The notes beneath the pieces were generated by a model. The model was given only the letters and a program-made list of their open reading frames with translations. It was not told the origin of the DNA and ran no database searches. From Parascedosporium putredinis (Eukaryota > Ascomycota > Sordariomycetes > Microascales > Microascaceae): a stretch of DNA of 64,000 nucleotides. Where the stretch lies: the NCBI GenBank assembly GCA_949357655.1, contig CASHTG010000009.1:806001-870000 (forward strand), given 5' to 3'. Shown one piece after another: positions 37,146 through 50,000 of the stretch. Position numbers and translations under genes: made by a program. The stretch's first letter is position 1. Every line of letters starts with the position of its first letter.

Positions 37146-40100
37146 ATGGCAAGCTCGACGCCAGGCCAGAGGTCTGGCGACGGACCCTACCGTTCCTCGC
37201 ACTCCCGCTCCGATAGCTCCTTTCAAAGGTGTGGACGATAATTACCAGAGGGGAGATTGATTGCTGCGCCAATTCAGATTGCTAACCCGTCGCGCGTGTA
37301 GACCTAGCCATACCATTACGCCGAGGGCCAGGCGAGGCTCGAATGCTAGCTCCATTCAGTCCACCACGACCGGGTCCATTGGCGGTCTGCTAGACCCGAG
37401 CTCCGGGACCTGGGGACACAACACGCTCCTCGAGATTGGACAAAATGGTGTGTACTTTTGTATCCTGCACTTCTAGCTACAATGTCTTCGTCCCGCCTTT
37501 TTTACTAACCCTTCACCTTGTTCAAACATTAGCCATCTCTACCTTGCTACATCCTCCGATTGTACGGACAGGCCTCCAGGCCCATGTAGTTCCGCCGGCG
37601 TGGAGCGCACACAAACCCCGACGCCCAAGGACATACCTCCGGTGCCTTTGACAAACATTGAGAAGGTCGACCCGAGCGAGTTCAGTTCATACCTCAACCA
37701 GATGGGCGCGCTCTACGAGCAACTTCAGCGAGCCAGAGAAACCGAAGATGACGGACAGGGTGGTCGAAAGGGCTCCAGGCCCGACGATGAGGCGGTGGAC
37801 GACCGATACAGGCCCGGGGGCCCGCGGCCACCGCAGTCACGAAAGTCGTCAATATCCTCCATCGCAAGCCTGGGCTCGATCGAATCCAGCGCCACGGGGC
37901 GGCGGGGTCGAGCCGAAAACACGGCCACGGGCCGCCTCCTCTATCGACAATCCCTACCGTGTACTTTGAAGAGTCGTTCCATCTTGAGAACCCGCGGACG
38001 TTTGATGTGGTTAGCGAGAGGTCCGAAGTTGTGCCCCAGGCGCCTGCAGCCTCGGATGAGGACGGCGCGGGCCCGGCGCCTCGAAAAGCGTTGGCGACCA
38101 ACGCCATCCTGCAAGAGAAGCTCTCCTGGTACATGGATACGGTGGAAATGCACCTGATCAACTCGATATCCACAGCATCTACCACCTTTTTCACGGCACT
38201 CGGCTCACTGAGGGAACTACACTCGGAGGCGGCCGACTCGGTGGAACGGATCAAAACACTCCGCAAAGACTTGGTCGCTCTCGACGAAGAGGTGGTGGCC
38301 AAGGGTCTGGAGCTGACAGAGAAGCGGCAGAAGCATAGGAACTTGCAGCAGCTGCGCGACGCCCTCATCCAGCTCAAGTTTGTTGTGGATGGTGTTATTC
38401 GGTGCGAGGCGCTGGTAGAGAAGGGCGACGTCGACACAGCACTGACCGAGATTGGCGGCCTTGAGAGGCTCATTAAGGGCGAGTTGGATGACTCGGTTCC
38501 GTCGATCAAGGACTCGCCAGTAGCGCATATTCAATTGCGTGACCTGAGCGGTGCCACGGCGCTGCGAGGCGTGCCTGGTGACCTCGACACGCTACGGCTC
38601 AGGATCGGCAAGGTGTTTGGCCAGAAGCTGCAAGAGATACTGCTGGGCGACCTTCGCAACCACGTGGAAACGGTATCCATCCGCGAGGTGCTGCAGAGGT
38701 GGGGCAGCGCGGCGATGCGGGCACGTGGCGGGCACGTCAAGGAGCCGTCGGTCTTTCCCACGTACCTGGGGTCGACGGAAAAGCTACGCGCCGCCCTCTT
38801 ACCGAATATCGTGGGACTACACCGGGCGAATCACGTGTCCACGGCTATCTCAGGCTATCGCGAGTCGGTGATGCGGGAGATCCGCCAGCTCGTGCGAAGG
38901 CCGCTCCCCAGCTCAACGGACGACGATGCGGATTCGATGATGTCGGCGTCGACGATGAGCGGAGGCCGTAGCCGCAGCTCACAGGAAAGGTCGGCAGTTT
39001 TGGCACGCAATCTGAGGGCGCTAGACCCTGGGGACAGCGAGGAGCTCCTGGCCACGGTGTATGTGGGGGTGGCGGAAACGCTGAGGAGGGTGACGACGCA
39101 GACCAAGGTCCTCCTCGACGTCGCCAGCGAGGTAGGCGACCCGCAGGCGGGAGCGGGAGGAAGCGGCGCCCGATCTCCGATAGCGCCGCGGTCGCCGATA
39201 GCCAGTCCCAAAGTGGGGCGTATTCAGCAGGACCTGTCTGGTTTCGAGATCCAGGAAGAACTACACAAGGCGCTGGACCTGGGCAACCTTCTAGGGCAGG
39301 CGGTGGATCTCAGCCACGACAAGATTATCCGGATCCTGCGCGTACGGACGGAGCAAAGCGTGGGTCTGGAACTTCCGTGGTTCCTACGATATTTTACGCT
39401 CAACCTATTTTTCGCGACCGAGTGCGAATCCGTATCCGGGCGCAGCGGCACAGCGCTCAAGACGCTGGTCAACAACCAAATTCTCGACTTTGTCAGGGCG
39501 CATGGCGACCGGGAGATGCAGGCGCTCGCGACAGGCATGGGCTCGGACAACTGGAACGCCAAGGACTTTGGCGAGCGGGAGGCGGCGATGCTGGACGAGA
39601 TTCTGGGGTCTAGCACGCGCGACCCACCGTCGTTTGGCAAGCCCAGCCGGATATGGCTGCCGCCAACGGTGGACGAGCCGGCTATCAATGGTGATGGGGT
39701 CGGGTCCGGGGCGACGGCAGGTGAGAACGGTACGGCCGCTGCTACAAGCAAGGAAAAGGCTCGTGGGGCAACGATTGACGACGAGACGTATCTCCTACCT
39801 AATTCGGGTGTGCTCTGCCTCGAGGGCATCTCGCGGTTCGTCCGGCTCATGTGCGGAATCCCGTCGATGACGGCGGACGTGGCAAGTTCCTTGGTGGCGT
39901 ACCTGCAAATGTTCAACTCGCGGTGCACGCAACTGATCCTGGGCGCCGGGGCCACCAAGTCGGCGGGGCTCAAGAACATCACGACCAAGCACCTAGCGCT
40001 CGCGTCGCAGGCTCTGGCGTTTTTAGCGGCGCTCATACCACACATGCGCGAATTTGTGCGGCGGCACGCCGGAACGGGGCCCACGTCCTCGGGCGGCGGA

Positions 40101-40911
40101 GGAGGCGGGGCCGGGAACGGGGCAGCGAGCCTCATGGGCGAGTTTGACAAGGTGCGGCGGCAGCTGCAAGAACACCAGGACGGCATTTACCAGAAGCTCG
40201 TGGACATTATGAGCGGGCGGGCGCTGGCGCACTGCAAGTCGATGAGGGCGGTGACGGACTGGGACACCGGGACGGGGACGGGGACGCACGCGTACGCGGA
40301 GACGCTCGCCAAGGAGACGGCGACGCTACATCGGGTGCTGACGAAACACTTGCCCGAACGGTCGATCCAGATGATTATGGTGCCGGTGTTTACGAGCTAC
40401 AAGGAGCAGTTTGGCAAGGCGTTCCAGGCGGCGGACCCGCAGACTGAGGCGGGTCGGGCAAGGTAAGAGCATCTTTTGATTACTTGCTATTTCCTCCCTA
40501 TGCATCGCTGCCCCCTTTTTCTTTTCTTTTTCTTATGGCTTGTCAAAAGACAACTACTAACTATATATCTCTCCTCTCTACTAGTATGCTTCGTGACATT
40601 GATCTGCTTGCTACAAAGCTGAGCAAGATTGACGGGTTCGGAGACCTGGATACGTACCTCACCAAGATTGTCAACAACAAGGACATCAAGGAGGCCAAGC
40701 CGGAACCCAAGGTAGACCCCAAGGTAGAACCCAAGGTAGAGACCCCCAAGGACGAAGTGGAGGAAGGAGAGTCCCAGAAGAAGGAGCCGAGCCAGAACGG
40801 GGAGAAGCAGGCTGCGAAGGATGCGGGGAGTCGTCGCAGGGAGACAAGGAAACGGAGGATAAGGGGGCCGCGGCGGTTGAGGAGAAGGCTGAGGACGGGG
40901 AGAAGAAATAG
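37146..40911 (+). CDS. vps54: GARP/EARP complex subunit VPS54
   Basis: A subunit of the GARP tether, which captures endosome-derived vesicles at the trans-Golgi network. Exons: 37146-37228, 37302-37447, 37533-40462 and 40585-40911. The N-terminus is Ser/Arg-rich and disordered (MASSTPGQRSGDG). The Vps54 N-terminal coiled-coil region starts near LQEKLSWYMDTVEMHLINSI. The C-terminal Vps54-like domain includes GISRFVRLMCGIPS and SLMGEFDKVRRQL. The last exon gives SMLRDIDLLATKLSKIDGFG and an acidic Lys/Glu-rich tail ending AEDGEKK. Three one-base losses are needed: the A3/C4 run at 37613-37619, the GGGCC near 37929-37933, and the G4 run at 40825-40828. After these the model is 1162 aa with an integral number of codons. 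This is longer than yeast Vps54, mostly through low-complexity inserts. Without correction the annotated protein would lose its N-terminal 270 residues and its true tail. Confidence 0.9.
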
Positions 40912-43900
40912 GCACATTTGTGTTAAGAGGAGAAGTACATGGAGAGAGCGAGAGAGCGAGAGAGAGAGGGTGATTCTTGATGCATGAGTACGGGCCCGGG
41001 CACGGGGAGAGGGAGAAGAGACATCTTCTCTCTCCTCCTTTCACATTGTTTCCTTCCAGCTTTCCTTTATGTTTTCATCTGCGTTCTTTTATCCATTCAA
41101 ATTTTTTTTTTTTTTTTTCATCTCTTGACTTTTCTATTGAAGAAACCGTGACGATTGGCTTGTTGTTTAGAGATGGGGATTTCATATTGATGGCATCGTT
41201 TTAGGATCCAAGCAGGAAAAGATAGAAAATGGGAACAAGGAAGAATTTCTAGTCTGCAAGGCTGATTTGACATATCTCGTATGTGATACAAGCGACGGTC
41301 GCATCACTTTAGCGACGAGAAGTGCATTTTTCTTTTTCAATCGAGGTTGAGCCTACCGTGATACAATCTCTTACTTCAAGTTTACCAGCGACTTCCCGCC
41401 GTAGGCTCCTCGAAAATGTCACTTTCTTCTTCCTCTTTTATCGCGTTGGCTGACACTCTGCGATGAGGTTGCTTTCATCTGCGGACCAACTTCTATCCAG
41501 ACGTTGTGTGCGCATGTGCGTGTGTGTGAGTCTAATAATGCAGACAACCACCCTGGCCTAGACCCTTGTTGGCGGCAGGCGGCAGTCCGGGTGCTACGGT
41601 GACTTTCCGATCGGCATTTAGCATTTGGGAGGGTAGTTCAGTGTTGCGTTGCACTTGATCCGCGATCAATGATGGTTACATGGGGGTATTCGGGATGATT
41701 TTTCCCTGGTAATATTTTCCTATTCGCGGCCACGAGGGATACATGTAGTACGGGAGCACGAAAAGAGAGCCTCTCAGTCTTGACATCTCAAGAGAAAGTT
41801 TGAGGACTTTGGTGCCTGGCCAGCCCTCACCCGTCAATACCGTCGCCTACACGAAATCAATGGGTGTGATCACCAACGGCTTTGCCAAAAACTGAACTGA
41901 CGGGAAAACTGGGCTGGCACACACCTCCACCTCTTGTCTTGCTGTCCCTGTTATTGTGGCAGCCACATCCATCGATGGCCTGGGGGACTAGAACGAGGCG
42001 GTTTGTTTCCAAGTCTAGACTCGGCCAATGAGACTTCAATATTCTCAAAGAGGATGAATCTGGAAGCGGACAAAAGACGCACTCTCAGGAGGTGGCGAGA
42101 GCGTTTTTTTTTTTTTTCCCTTTTCCTTTTTCGTCTCTTTTCTCCTTCTGGATGGTGTGAGTGGGGGAGGGGAGAAAGGCAGGTTCAATTCGATGTGTGG
42201 GAAAGTCGGTCGGAGTTGGATGCAAAGGGGAATAGGCTATTTTCGGAGGATGCTCGCTAGCAAGACTGACAAACGCCACTTTTCTTTTTTTTTTTCTTTT
42301 GGGATGGTTGGTATTATCGCTCTGGCAGCAAACAGGCACAGAAAGAAGACGAAGAAGACAAAGCGGGACTGTATGGAAAAGGAGGAAGATCCTGTGGTTT
42401 CTACCTTTCGTTTGGTTTTCAGTCACTGTCCGGGCCAATCTCGTCATTTGTCGTCGGTGACGCTGGGGACCCTGGAGATGATCTAGAATCCAAGATTGTT
42501 TTCCAGCGCGCTTTGGCGGAGGAGATAGCCTTTCGTTCCAACTTCATGGGCTGCGTTGAGCCACAGAATGATTCATTGCGCTCGCTGAATAGATCCATTC
42601 GAGGGTGGCACTAGGCATCAACGACAGGCATCTCCCCGCTTTTCTCTCGTTTCTTTACCGAGTCGGCAGAGACGCAGACAAGAATTGATTTGGCTCCCCT
42701 CCCCGAGCGAGGCCATGGGTTGCCCCTCTCTGCCGAGTCCACCGGCATTCTTGTCTCGTCTCCTTCTCCATGCTCTCTTCGGAGAGATACAGGATAAGAG
42801 TAGAAAGAGGTGATGGTACTTGGGGGAGATGGCTTGGAATATGCGAGATAAAAGAAGCGAGAAGAGGGACTATTGATCCATCCATCCGTGTCCACGGGGC
42901 CAAGGTTGAAAGATTGCCTTGGTCATATATGTATCTTGTGAATAGATGATACTGATACCGTGAGAGGGTAGGGCAGGAAGGCCATTCGAAGGGTACATTT
43001 AGCTTGTCTCTGAACTGTCGAACGGCTTGGTCTATAGCCGGCGTAATAAATATCCCGTTATATCGATATTTTTACATCCCTTCTCTTTTTTTTCCCTCGC
43101 TTCCTCTGCTGTACAGGTTCTGGTGCCTGAGCAATATGGGATTAATTTGCCAAGTTGGGATGAAAGGGTGGAACGAGGCACTTCCGAGAGCCGGCAGTAC
43201 ATCCATGTATTGCTTGGGCGTGGGAAGCAATGATTGTCCCAAGACTTTTTTAAACTCGTCAATCAATGCAAGGGGCAGCTGCACTTCCCGTTGGCTCGAC
43301 AAACCCGGGACAGAAAACGTGATGGGCCAAGACACCTTTGACATGGCCGATCATTGATAGCGGCTTCGTCGGATCTTGGGTGTTAGTTCCGTACAATAGC
43401 CCACATGTCACCGAACACAGTATTAAGAGTGATTTTTGGTAAAAGATGATTTGAAGTCTTTTGATTTCCCAGATGGGCATATCTAGGAAAAGAAAGTGGC
43501 AGAGAAAAGAAAATTGGTATATACAAGAAGGCGTCCTATTCTCCTCTCAAGAAGAAAAAAAGATGAGAGGAGGAATGTGACGAAAAAAGGTGAAGAAGAA
43601 AAAAGTCACCATTCCGCGAGCTGCGAAGCTCTCTCCGTGGGTCCCAGTGTGTAAAAGGTATTGAAAGAAAGTGTGTACGAGTTCAGATCGTAAGAGAATG
43701 TCGTTCGGGGACGGAAATGCCTCGAGCCCAAGTTGTTTTTCTGGGTCGCCCTTGTTAAGCGAGTGTGTTGGTGCAATCCTATTTCCCTCTCGCCAAGAGA
43801 ATGAAGGCAAGAAGGAAAGGTTGAGCGCGGGACACCGTTGGTGTGCGTATAAGGGTACCTCGCAATCGAGGGGGCCTCGGGAATGTGGAAGAAAGAATGT

Positions 43901-44202
43901 AGTGAAGAAGGTGTAAGAAGCGAAGAAAAAAAAGTTTAGTTGTATTTTTGAACGCCTTTGGCTGGTCATCTGTGTTCCCAAATCCATAGAGAGAAAGTAG
44001 AAGAAGAAAAGAAAAAGTGATGAAGAAAAGAAGGTAGAAGTCGGAAGGGGGCAAAAACAAGAGAATGTATAAGGTTGAGAATTCCCCTCTTCCGGCTGTT
44101 GATGGTTCATCGTAGGACGTTGCTTTGTCGATTTGTGTTCATGTCATAAAGAGTCGTGAAAGAGAGAGAGAGGGAGAGAAATGGAAAAAAAGGTAAAAAG
44201 AT
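40912..44202. other. Intergenic, nothing recognised except simple sequence
   Basis: No supportable gene in about 3.3 kb. There is a T17 run at 41102-41118, poly-T/C stretches near 42103-42135 and 42281-42300, and purine-rich DNA near 43545-43600 and 43975-44040. The end of this interval is the 3' flank of the DNase1-labelled gene. Confidence 0.55.
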
Positions 44203-44734
44203 TTACCACTTGCCGAGCACATAGTCGCGCTTGACATTCTCTCCCTCCTCCCTCTTGCTCGATCCCGACCCGCCCAGCGTGCAGACGAGGTCCGTCTCCG
44301 AGGTAGTCTTGGTCTGGACATCGTCGGGCAGGTAGTAGGCGTTGTTGCAGGGGAAAGTCTTGCAGCCCGAGGTGGGCGAGGCCGAGCTCTTGGGCCACAT
44401 CTCCTTGACGCCGACGTGGTCGTTGGCGTTGATGATGGCCGACACGTCAAAGTACGTGAGCCCGTTCCAGCCCTGGAAGGCCACCTCGCCGAGCATGCCG
44501 GGGAATCGTGGGCGCCGTCCGACACGGCGTACCAGTTGCCGATCCAGCCCGAGGGAAGTCGGCCACCGCGCTGCTGTGCCCGTCGACGTAGATCTTGTCG
44601 AGGGACGGGTAGCCCGCGTTGGGGGTGAAGATGATGGTGCGGCCGACGCTGTCCTGGGAGAGGAAGGTGACGGTGTTGGCGGCCACGGTGCCGGCGGAGG
44701 CGAGGAGGGCGATGAGGGTGTTGGAGAACTGCAT
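44203..44734 (-). CDS. Small secreted protein of the fungal 'DNase1' family (two frame breaks)
   Basis: About 177 aa after correction. The signal peptide is MQFSNTLIALLASAGTVAA, and the mature part begins NTVTFLSQDSVGRTIIFTPN. Further conserved blocks are GWIGNWYAVSDGAHDS, MLGEVAFQGWNGLTYFDVSA and SGCKTFPCNNAYYLPDDVQT, and the C-terminus reads KRDYVLGKW. This pattern matches secreted ascomycete proteins that databases usually label 'DNase1 protein'. The name is an annotation tradition, and I see no nuclease active site that would prove it. The frame changes twice within 55 bases, at a G3 run (44553-44555) and a G4 run (44500-44503); one extra base in each restores a continuous reading of 178 codons including the stop. 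Start choice: the ATG directly before the signal peptide. A TATA box lies about 280 bases upstream. Confidence 0.75.
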
Positions 44735-45015
44735 TTTGTGTATGTGTTGTTTGTTTTCTTCTTCTAGTTTGAAGGAATGTGTGTGTAATGATAGTATTGG
44801 TAGTACGTTAGTACTCAAGAGAATGGCCGACTCGGTCGGGTTTGAAAAAGATGGTGGGTAAAGAAAGGGAAGGGAAGGGAGCGTCTCCAAGGAGCTCACG
44901 CAAAGGAAAGAATGTAAAAGAAAGGAGGGAGTGATGGACTGGAAGAGTCAAGATGATGCTGAGATAGAGAGAAAAGAAAGTTATTCCCGAGGATTGGGGA
45001 GGAGGAGGACGGAGA

Positions 45016-45022
45016 CTTTATA
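45016..45022 (-). promoter_or_regulatory. TATA box of the DNase1-labelled gene
   Basis: TATAAAG on the minus strand, about 282 bases upstream of the start codon at 44734. Confidence 0.5.
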
Positions 45023-46511
45023 CATGATGGATGTCAAGGGGGAAGGCAGGGTTTAGCAAGGGTAGGCAAGGGAAGGGAAGGGAAGCGGGCCGTAAAGGAA
45101 GCCATATTGGTCTGAGTGGGCTAACAAATCCCAGCCAAAAGCTTGGGTTGGGTGAAGCGGGTGGGCTTTTGCGCGCGTGGGCAGTGGATACGGCATACGC
45201 AAGCCGCAAGCGAACGAGATCCATTGCACAATTCAAGCAAAAGCCCGCCCCAGCTTCGGCCCCGTTCGCCCTTTCCCTTTGCCTTTCCTTCCCCCGCGCC
45301 CCTCTCCGCGCTGCCACTCAAAACTCTGTTTTTCCCTCGTTTGTGCTTCGGGGAATATCCTCTTTCTCCATCCTTCCTTAGCCTTCTCCCCATTCTCGTT
45401 GCAAGTTCGGCAAACTGGCTCCCCTGGCGCTTTCGAGTCTAAGCCGAGGAGAGTGGGAGTTTGGGTTTCTGTGTGTGAAAGTGGGACTGGCGCGGCCGTG
45501 ACAGCGAGTCGCCCAAAGCCCTGGTGGCGATTGGCTCCTTCTAGCCGTTGCCTCTTTTTGGTTTTCTTTCTTCTCTTTTCAGGTACTTTACGTGGTCACT
45601 ATTCTCCTCCGTTCTTCTTCCGTCGTTTTTACCTTTCGCGCCCAAGGCCTGGACCCTAACTCGCCCGAGAGAACATTCCAAGGTTTACTGCCCCGCTATT
45701 TCTGTCCAGAGGTACCTCGGTCTTCACGGTGTTGGGAGTGTAGTTGCAGGTTCCTCAAAAGAAATCCCTCTTTTCCTGTCAGGCGCCCAGTGCCCTGGAA
45801 AAGGAAAGCGCCTCAAAAAGGGGGAAGGGCGAATAGAAGAAGAAGAAAGAAGAAAAAAAGGGTACAAAACCCAGGAGAAGAAAAATGGCGCCCCTTTGCA
45901 AGTTGCGTATGAGGTGATTGCGTGGACACTGGCTTTTGGTCGAGCGGGTTACGGATGGAATGGATCAATTGAGAAGACCCAGGCAGTCGGAAGCCGCCCG
46001 AATTAGGGCTAGCCCAGCGAAAGTGGGTCCCACGGCGCCGACGTCCCCGTCCAATGGGCAAAGCGTATTGAAGAAGGGCGACGGGCAAGTTACGGGCGAG
46101 AACGGCGGACGTGAGATAGTGCGTGAAATCGGGGATACTCGAGCCCGAAGCTCTAAACGAACCGGCCGAGCAAGTCGAGCTGAGGTAACTCGCTAGTAGC
46201 TCGGGACTTCTCAGGGCAAAAAGAGCGGGGACATGGCCCCGAGTCTGGAATGGAAAAACTTGGGACTGCACGGCTCCACTTTCTCGGGCGCCTGGCCGCG
46301 CCACCAAAGGGAGACCGACCAGTCGCTGCTGGGTCGCTGCTAGGTCGCCAGGCACCAGGGACTGAGCGACAACTATTGGCACTGGTGGGAGCGGTTAGAA
46401 GCAGGATCAAAGGTTAAAAGAAAAAAATTCCAAAAGAGACGGAAACGGCAAACAGAATGAATGGGGAATGGGGGCCAGGAACGCAAACGGGCACACAGCC
46501 AACCCCTCTTT

Positions 46512-46536
46512 ACACACACACACACACACACACACA
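46512..46536. repeat. (AC)n microsatellite
   Basis: Twelve or so uninterrupted AC units in non-coding DNA. Confidence 0.9.
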
Positions 46537-46687
46537 TAGACACGGGCATGCACTTACACACTGTCTCTTTCTTTTTCTCTTCTTCTTCTGTTTGTCCCAC
46601 CCACCCACTCGCACCCCGCAGCTTCGGTGGCTGTGACATTCCTGAAGAGGAATGGTGAGGATGACAGAAGAGAAGAAGACAAAGAGA

Positions 46688-46719
46688 CGAAGAAGAAGAA
46701 GAAGAAGAAGAAGAAGAAA
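46688..46719. repeat. (GAA)n trinucleotide repeat
   Basis: About ten contiguous GAA/AAG units, forming part of a longer purine-only stretch in non-coding DNA. Confidence 0.9.
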
Positions 46720-46992
46720 GGCAAATGTGAAAGCGGCTAGATGAAACCGCTAGCGTCAGCCCTCAGGGAAACGAAACGCGCAGCACACATATCTGCCCTG
46801 AGAGAGTAGAAACAGCCCTGCCCTGTCCCCTGGCTTGTTCGAGTCAGGTGCGTTTGCTTCTTCCTTGGAAGAGTGACGCACGATGTGGCCGATGTCAGCA
46901 TCGCTGAGTTAGTAATGGCATATCCCTTACAACATGTGAAGCCTAGAGTTGCCTCTCGCCTCTCGCCTCCGCAGCCTCATCTCTTCGGTCTC

Positions 46993-47024
46993 CCCGATGA
47001 CCGCTATGCCCGATGACCGCTATG
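46993..47024. repeat. Perfect 16-bp tandem duplication
   Basis: The unit CCCGATGACCGCTATG occurs twice head-to-tail without mismatch. Confidence 0.9.
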
Positions 47025-50000
47025 CTTCGATATCAACTCCATGGACTAGAAAAAGGGCAGGCAAGATAGTTAGCCTAGCAAGCATCAATTGATACATGAA
47101 GAACGGGGGACGGCCATGTTGATGCACAGTATACCAAGGAGAAATAACTACGGATTGTGAATATTCTCTCATGTTGTATTCGTCCGAACAGAGGAAGAAG
47201 TAAAAAACCCTTCATTAGTTTCTTTGCCGGACTTACACTGTTGCAGCATGCAACCCACCAAGGAAGCATCTAGACCAACACTTGCACCAACGCTCGTCTA
47301 GACCCAGTCCAAGAAGAGTTCCCCTCTTTACTACCGCCCTAACCCAGCACATACACAAACACAAGTACTCGGATACACATCATTGAACGTTGAATTCTCG
47401 CTTATAGAAAAAAGGGCATAGCAGTGGAGATACCCATCCTCTTTCTTTGCAGCGCAGCTCACGCCGCGGGATTGTTAAAGCCACTATCACACCAAAAAGA
47501 GGGAAAGCAAGGACAGAAAAAGTGTAGAATAGAAGAGCTTCTTGATTGGCCTACTCGTTGCATAGGCTAGCGGCCGAGCGCCCCGAAAACAACCAAAAAG
47601 ACGAGTGTATTTTCCCCATCTCGGCGGCAGTGTCGCTGCAGATCAACGGGCTAGCCATCACATCCATTATTACCTTTGGATTAGCCCTCGTAGGGCCGTC
47701 GCCGGCATTTGCTTCGCAACCTGGGCGGGCTGGCAAAGCTGGCAAGCCAAAAGCTCGCTCCGTCGTAGTGCCTGCCCTCTTTGTCAGCAAAACGAGCCGC
47801 TAATGATATTTTTCAGAGAGGCGAGAAGTTGGGGGAGGAAGGCCCGGGCGAGCGCCGGCGCAGGCTCACGGCTGACTCTACCGAAAAACGACCCACAAAA
47901 AGCAAAGACCGCGCCCCTCTCTTCCCCCGCCGCTGAGGCTCCGGTTTTTTTCCCGGCGAATGAGGTGCCGTGAATCGGGGGCAGGAAAAGGCCCCCGCCG
48001 CCCCTCCCCTCCTCTATCCCCTCCGAGAAAAAGGATTCCACTCGCCGAGCCGAGAATGGAAGTATTGCCATTCTTGTCCAATATTTTCTTCTTCCTCTGG
48101 GTTGCCCTTTTTTTCCGTCTTTTTCCCATTTCTGCCGCAACTCGATCCGGATTTACTCATCGCCACAGTGGAAACTTGTGGATCCCTGAAATCCTCCCTT
48201 CTCTCCTTGGGACGGTCTCGTTCAGATGCAGGTCATCTCAGTCTATTGCTCGACGCTTATGCTTAAATGCCTCAGGATCACAATATTGCAGCCGAAGCAC
48301 CTCAAAGCCAACAGATCTGACCCACATGCTACCACTCTCTTTAGTCTCTGCCCTGTTTTAGTGTAGCTTTGCTGACCCGGAGAAGCTTGGAATGGGCCTT
48401 CAAAAGAAGCTGCTGCCTTGGATACCGATGCTAATCCCAGTATTAACCCTTTCTTCGCGGAAACCCTGTCCCTGAGGCCGCCACGGGCACATGTCATGAG
48501 CGCGTATCCTTGGGATAGGGATATAGCAGAGGAGGCGAATGTAACCAGAATAGATATCCTTACCCTCCCAAAAAGAAATCTCTTCTCTTCCATCTTGCCC
48601 CGTGGTAGGTTTGTAATAACGCCGAGGATATGATGAGACTGTAGACGAGCCGGCCTCAGGCCATAGAAGTTCTGCTTCTCGTTCATCAGACGATCTCGCA
48701 TAGTCACAGTCCTTTCCCTTTCGAGGCTCCACCCTTCCGCAGCTTGCACTGCCGTGGAACTGCCGTCTTTGCATGCGCTTTCGGGCTTTCTGCCACCACG
48801 TGCGGGCCCGTACGTTTTCTTCCTCGGCAGGCTTTTGTCCCCTCCCTACCCCTCTCTTCTCCCGTTAACGTTCGACCTTCAGTGTATGTACTAGCAGGCT
48901 ATAGCAGGCCCATCGTAAAAGTCTTTTCTCTTTCGAGCCTGGTGCCTCACCGTCCCGAGGTCTTCCGGGAGTAAGGACGCTGGATGGTGATCTGCCTGGA
49001 AATCGAGGAATAGGGAACTTTCTTTCTGTGTCTTTTACTTTGTTCTAGCCCTTGTATTGGTGGCTCATTACCCTCCAGGAAAGGGCATTTTAGTGTTTAG
49101 AGGAGTCGGGACAGTATTTCGGAACGGTCGGGGATATGCTGAACGGAACAAAAGCTAAATACTCCATCTGCGAGGGGAGCAAGGTTGGATCTATTCCTGC
49201 GAGCTTACGGAGACTTGTTGCCAACGAGCATCGTCAAGAACACGTATGTTTGAAAAGGGGAGACTTCCACTCTTCGAGGTTTCCCGTCTGCACTTTCATT
49301 CCACGGTGCCTCGATTTCGCTTGCCAATGTCACCGGTTGGCCTAGAGGGCGCTCGTTCCCTATCTACTCCGTTTCTGTTAGCATCTCAATGTTCTCATCG
49401 GCATATCGCTAGGACCTCCCACTAGGGCTGCAGGAGGCGCAACCATGACTTGGCATGAATCTTTTAACCTTTGCGTTCCATATCCTGCTGGACCCGTAAA
49501 GGAATTAGCTAGATGCTCATGGCCTCTGCGCAGGCGGCAGACGAGCACCCCGACTTACTTGCTCACGGCTACTAGCAAGATTTGGTCAGTTCGATACGCA
49601 TATGAGTGAATAGCAAAGACACGGCGGCAAATGTGACAAGTGCAAGAAGGAGCACACTTGTGATAGTCAACCTTTCTCACTTATCAAGGGAAAGAAGATT
49701 GGTGAAAACCCCCGGACCCGTTTGCTCATACGACCACCATTTCCGTGTTCATTTCTTTCCTTTATTCTTTCCGTCACATCAAATTAGCCCGGAGTAGATC
49801 TCCCGCAACCCAAAATATTGGCCATGACGATTCTGACACCCTCAGTGGGCCTGGATCCTTGTCCGGCGCAGGTGAATACGCTGTTTCTTCCTTCTATGTT
49901 CTCCACCCATTTCTTTCGCACGTCCCACTCCCAAGGGAGTGGGCGATGGCCAGCGCAAGGTAGAGGAAATGCTACAAACCTCTGAGACGTGTAAAGAACA

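Noticed and set aside
49630..49665. Peptide KCDKCKKEHTCD resembling half of a zinc cluster
   Set aside because: The C-x2-C-x5-C spacing is not the Zn2Cys6 pattern, a stop codon lies just upstream in the same frame, and no second half or flanking conserved sequence follows.
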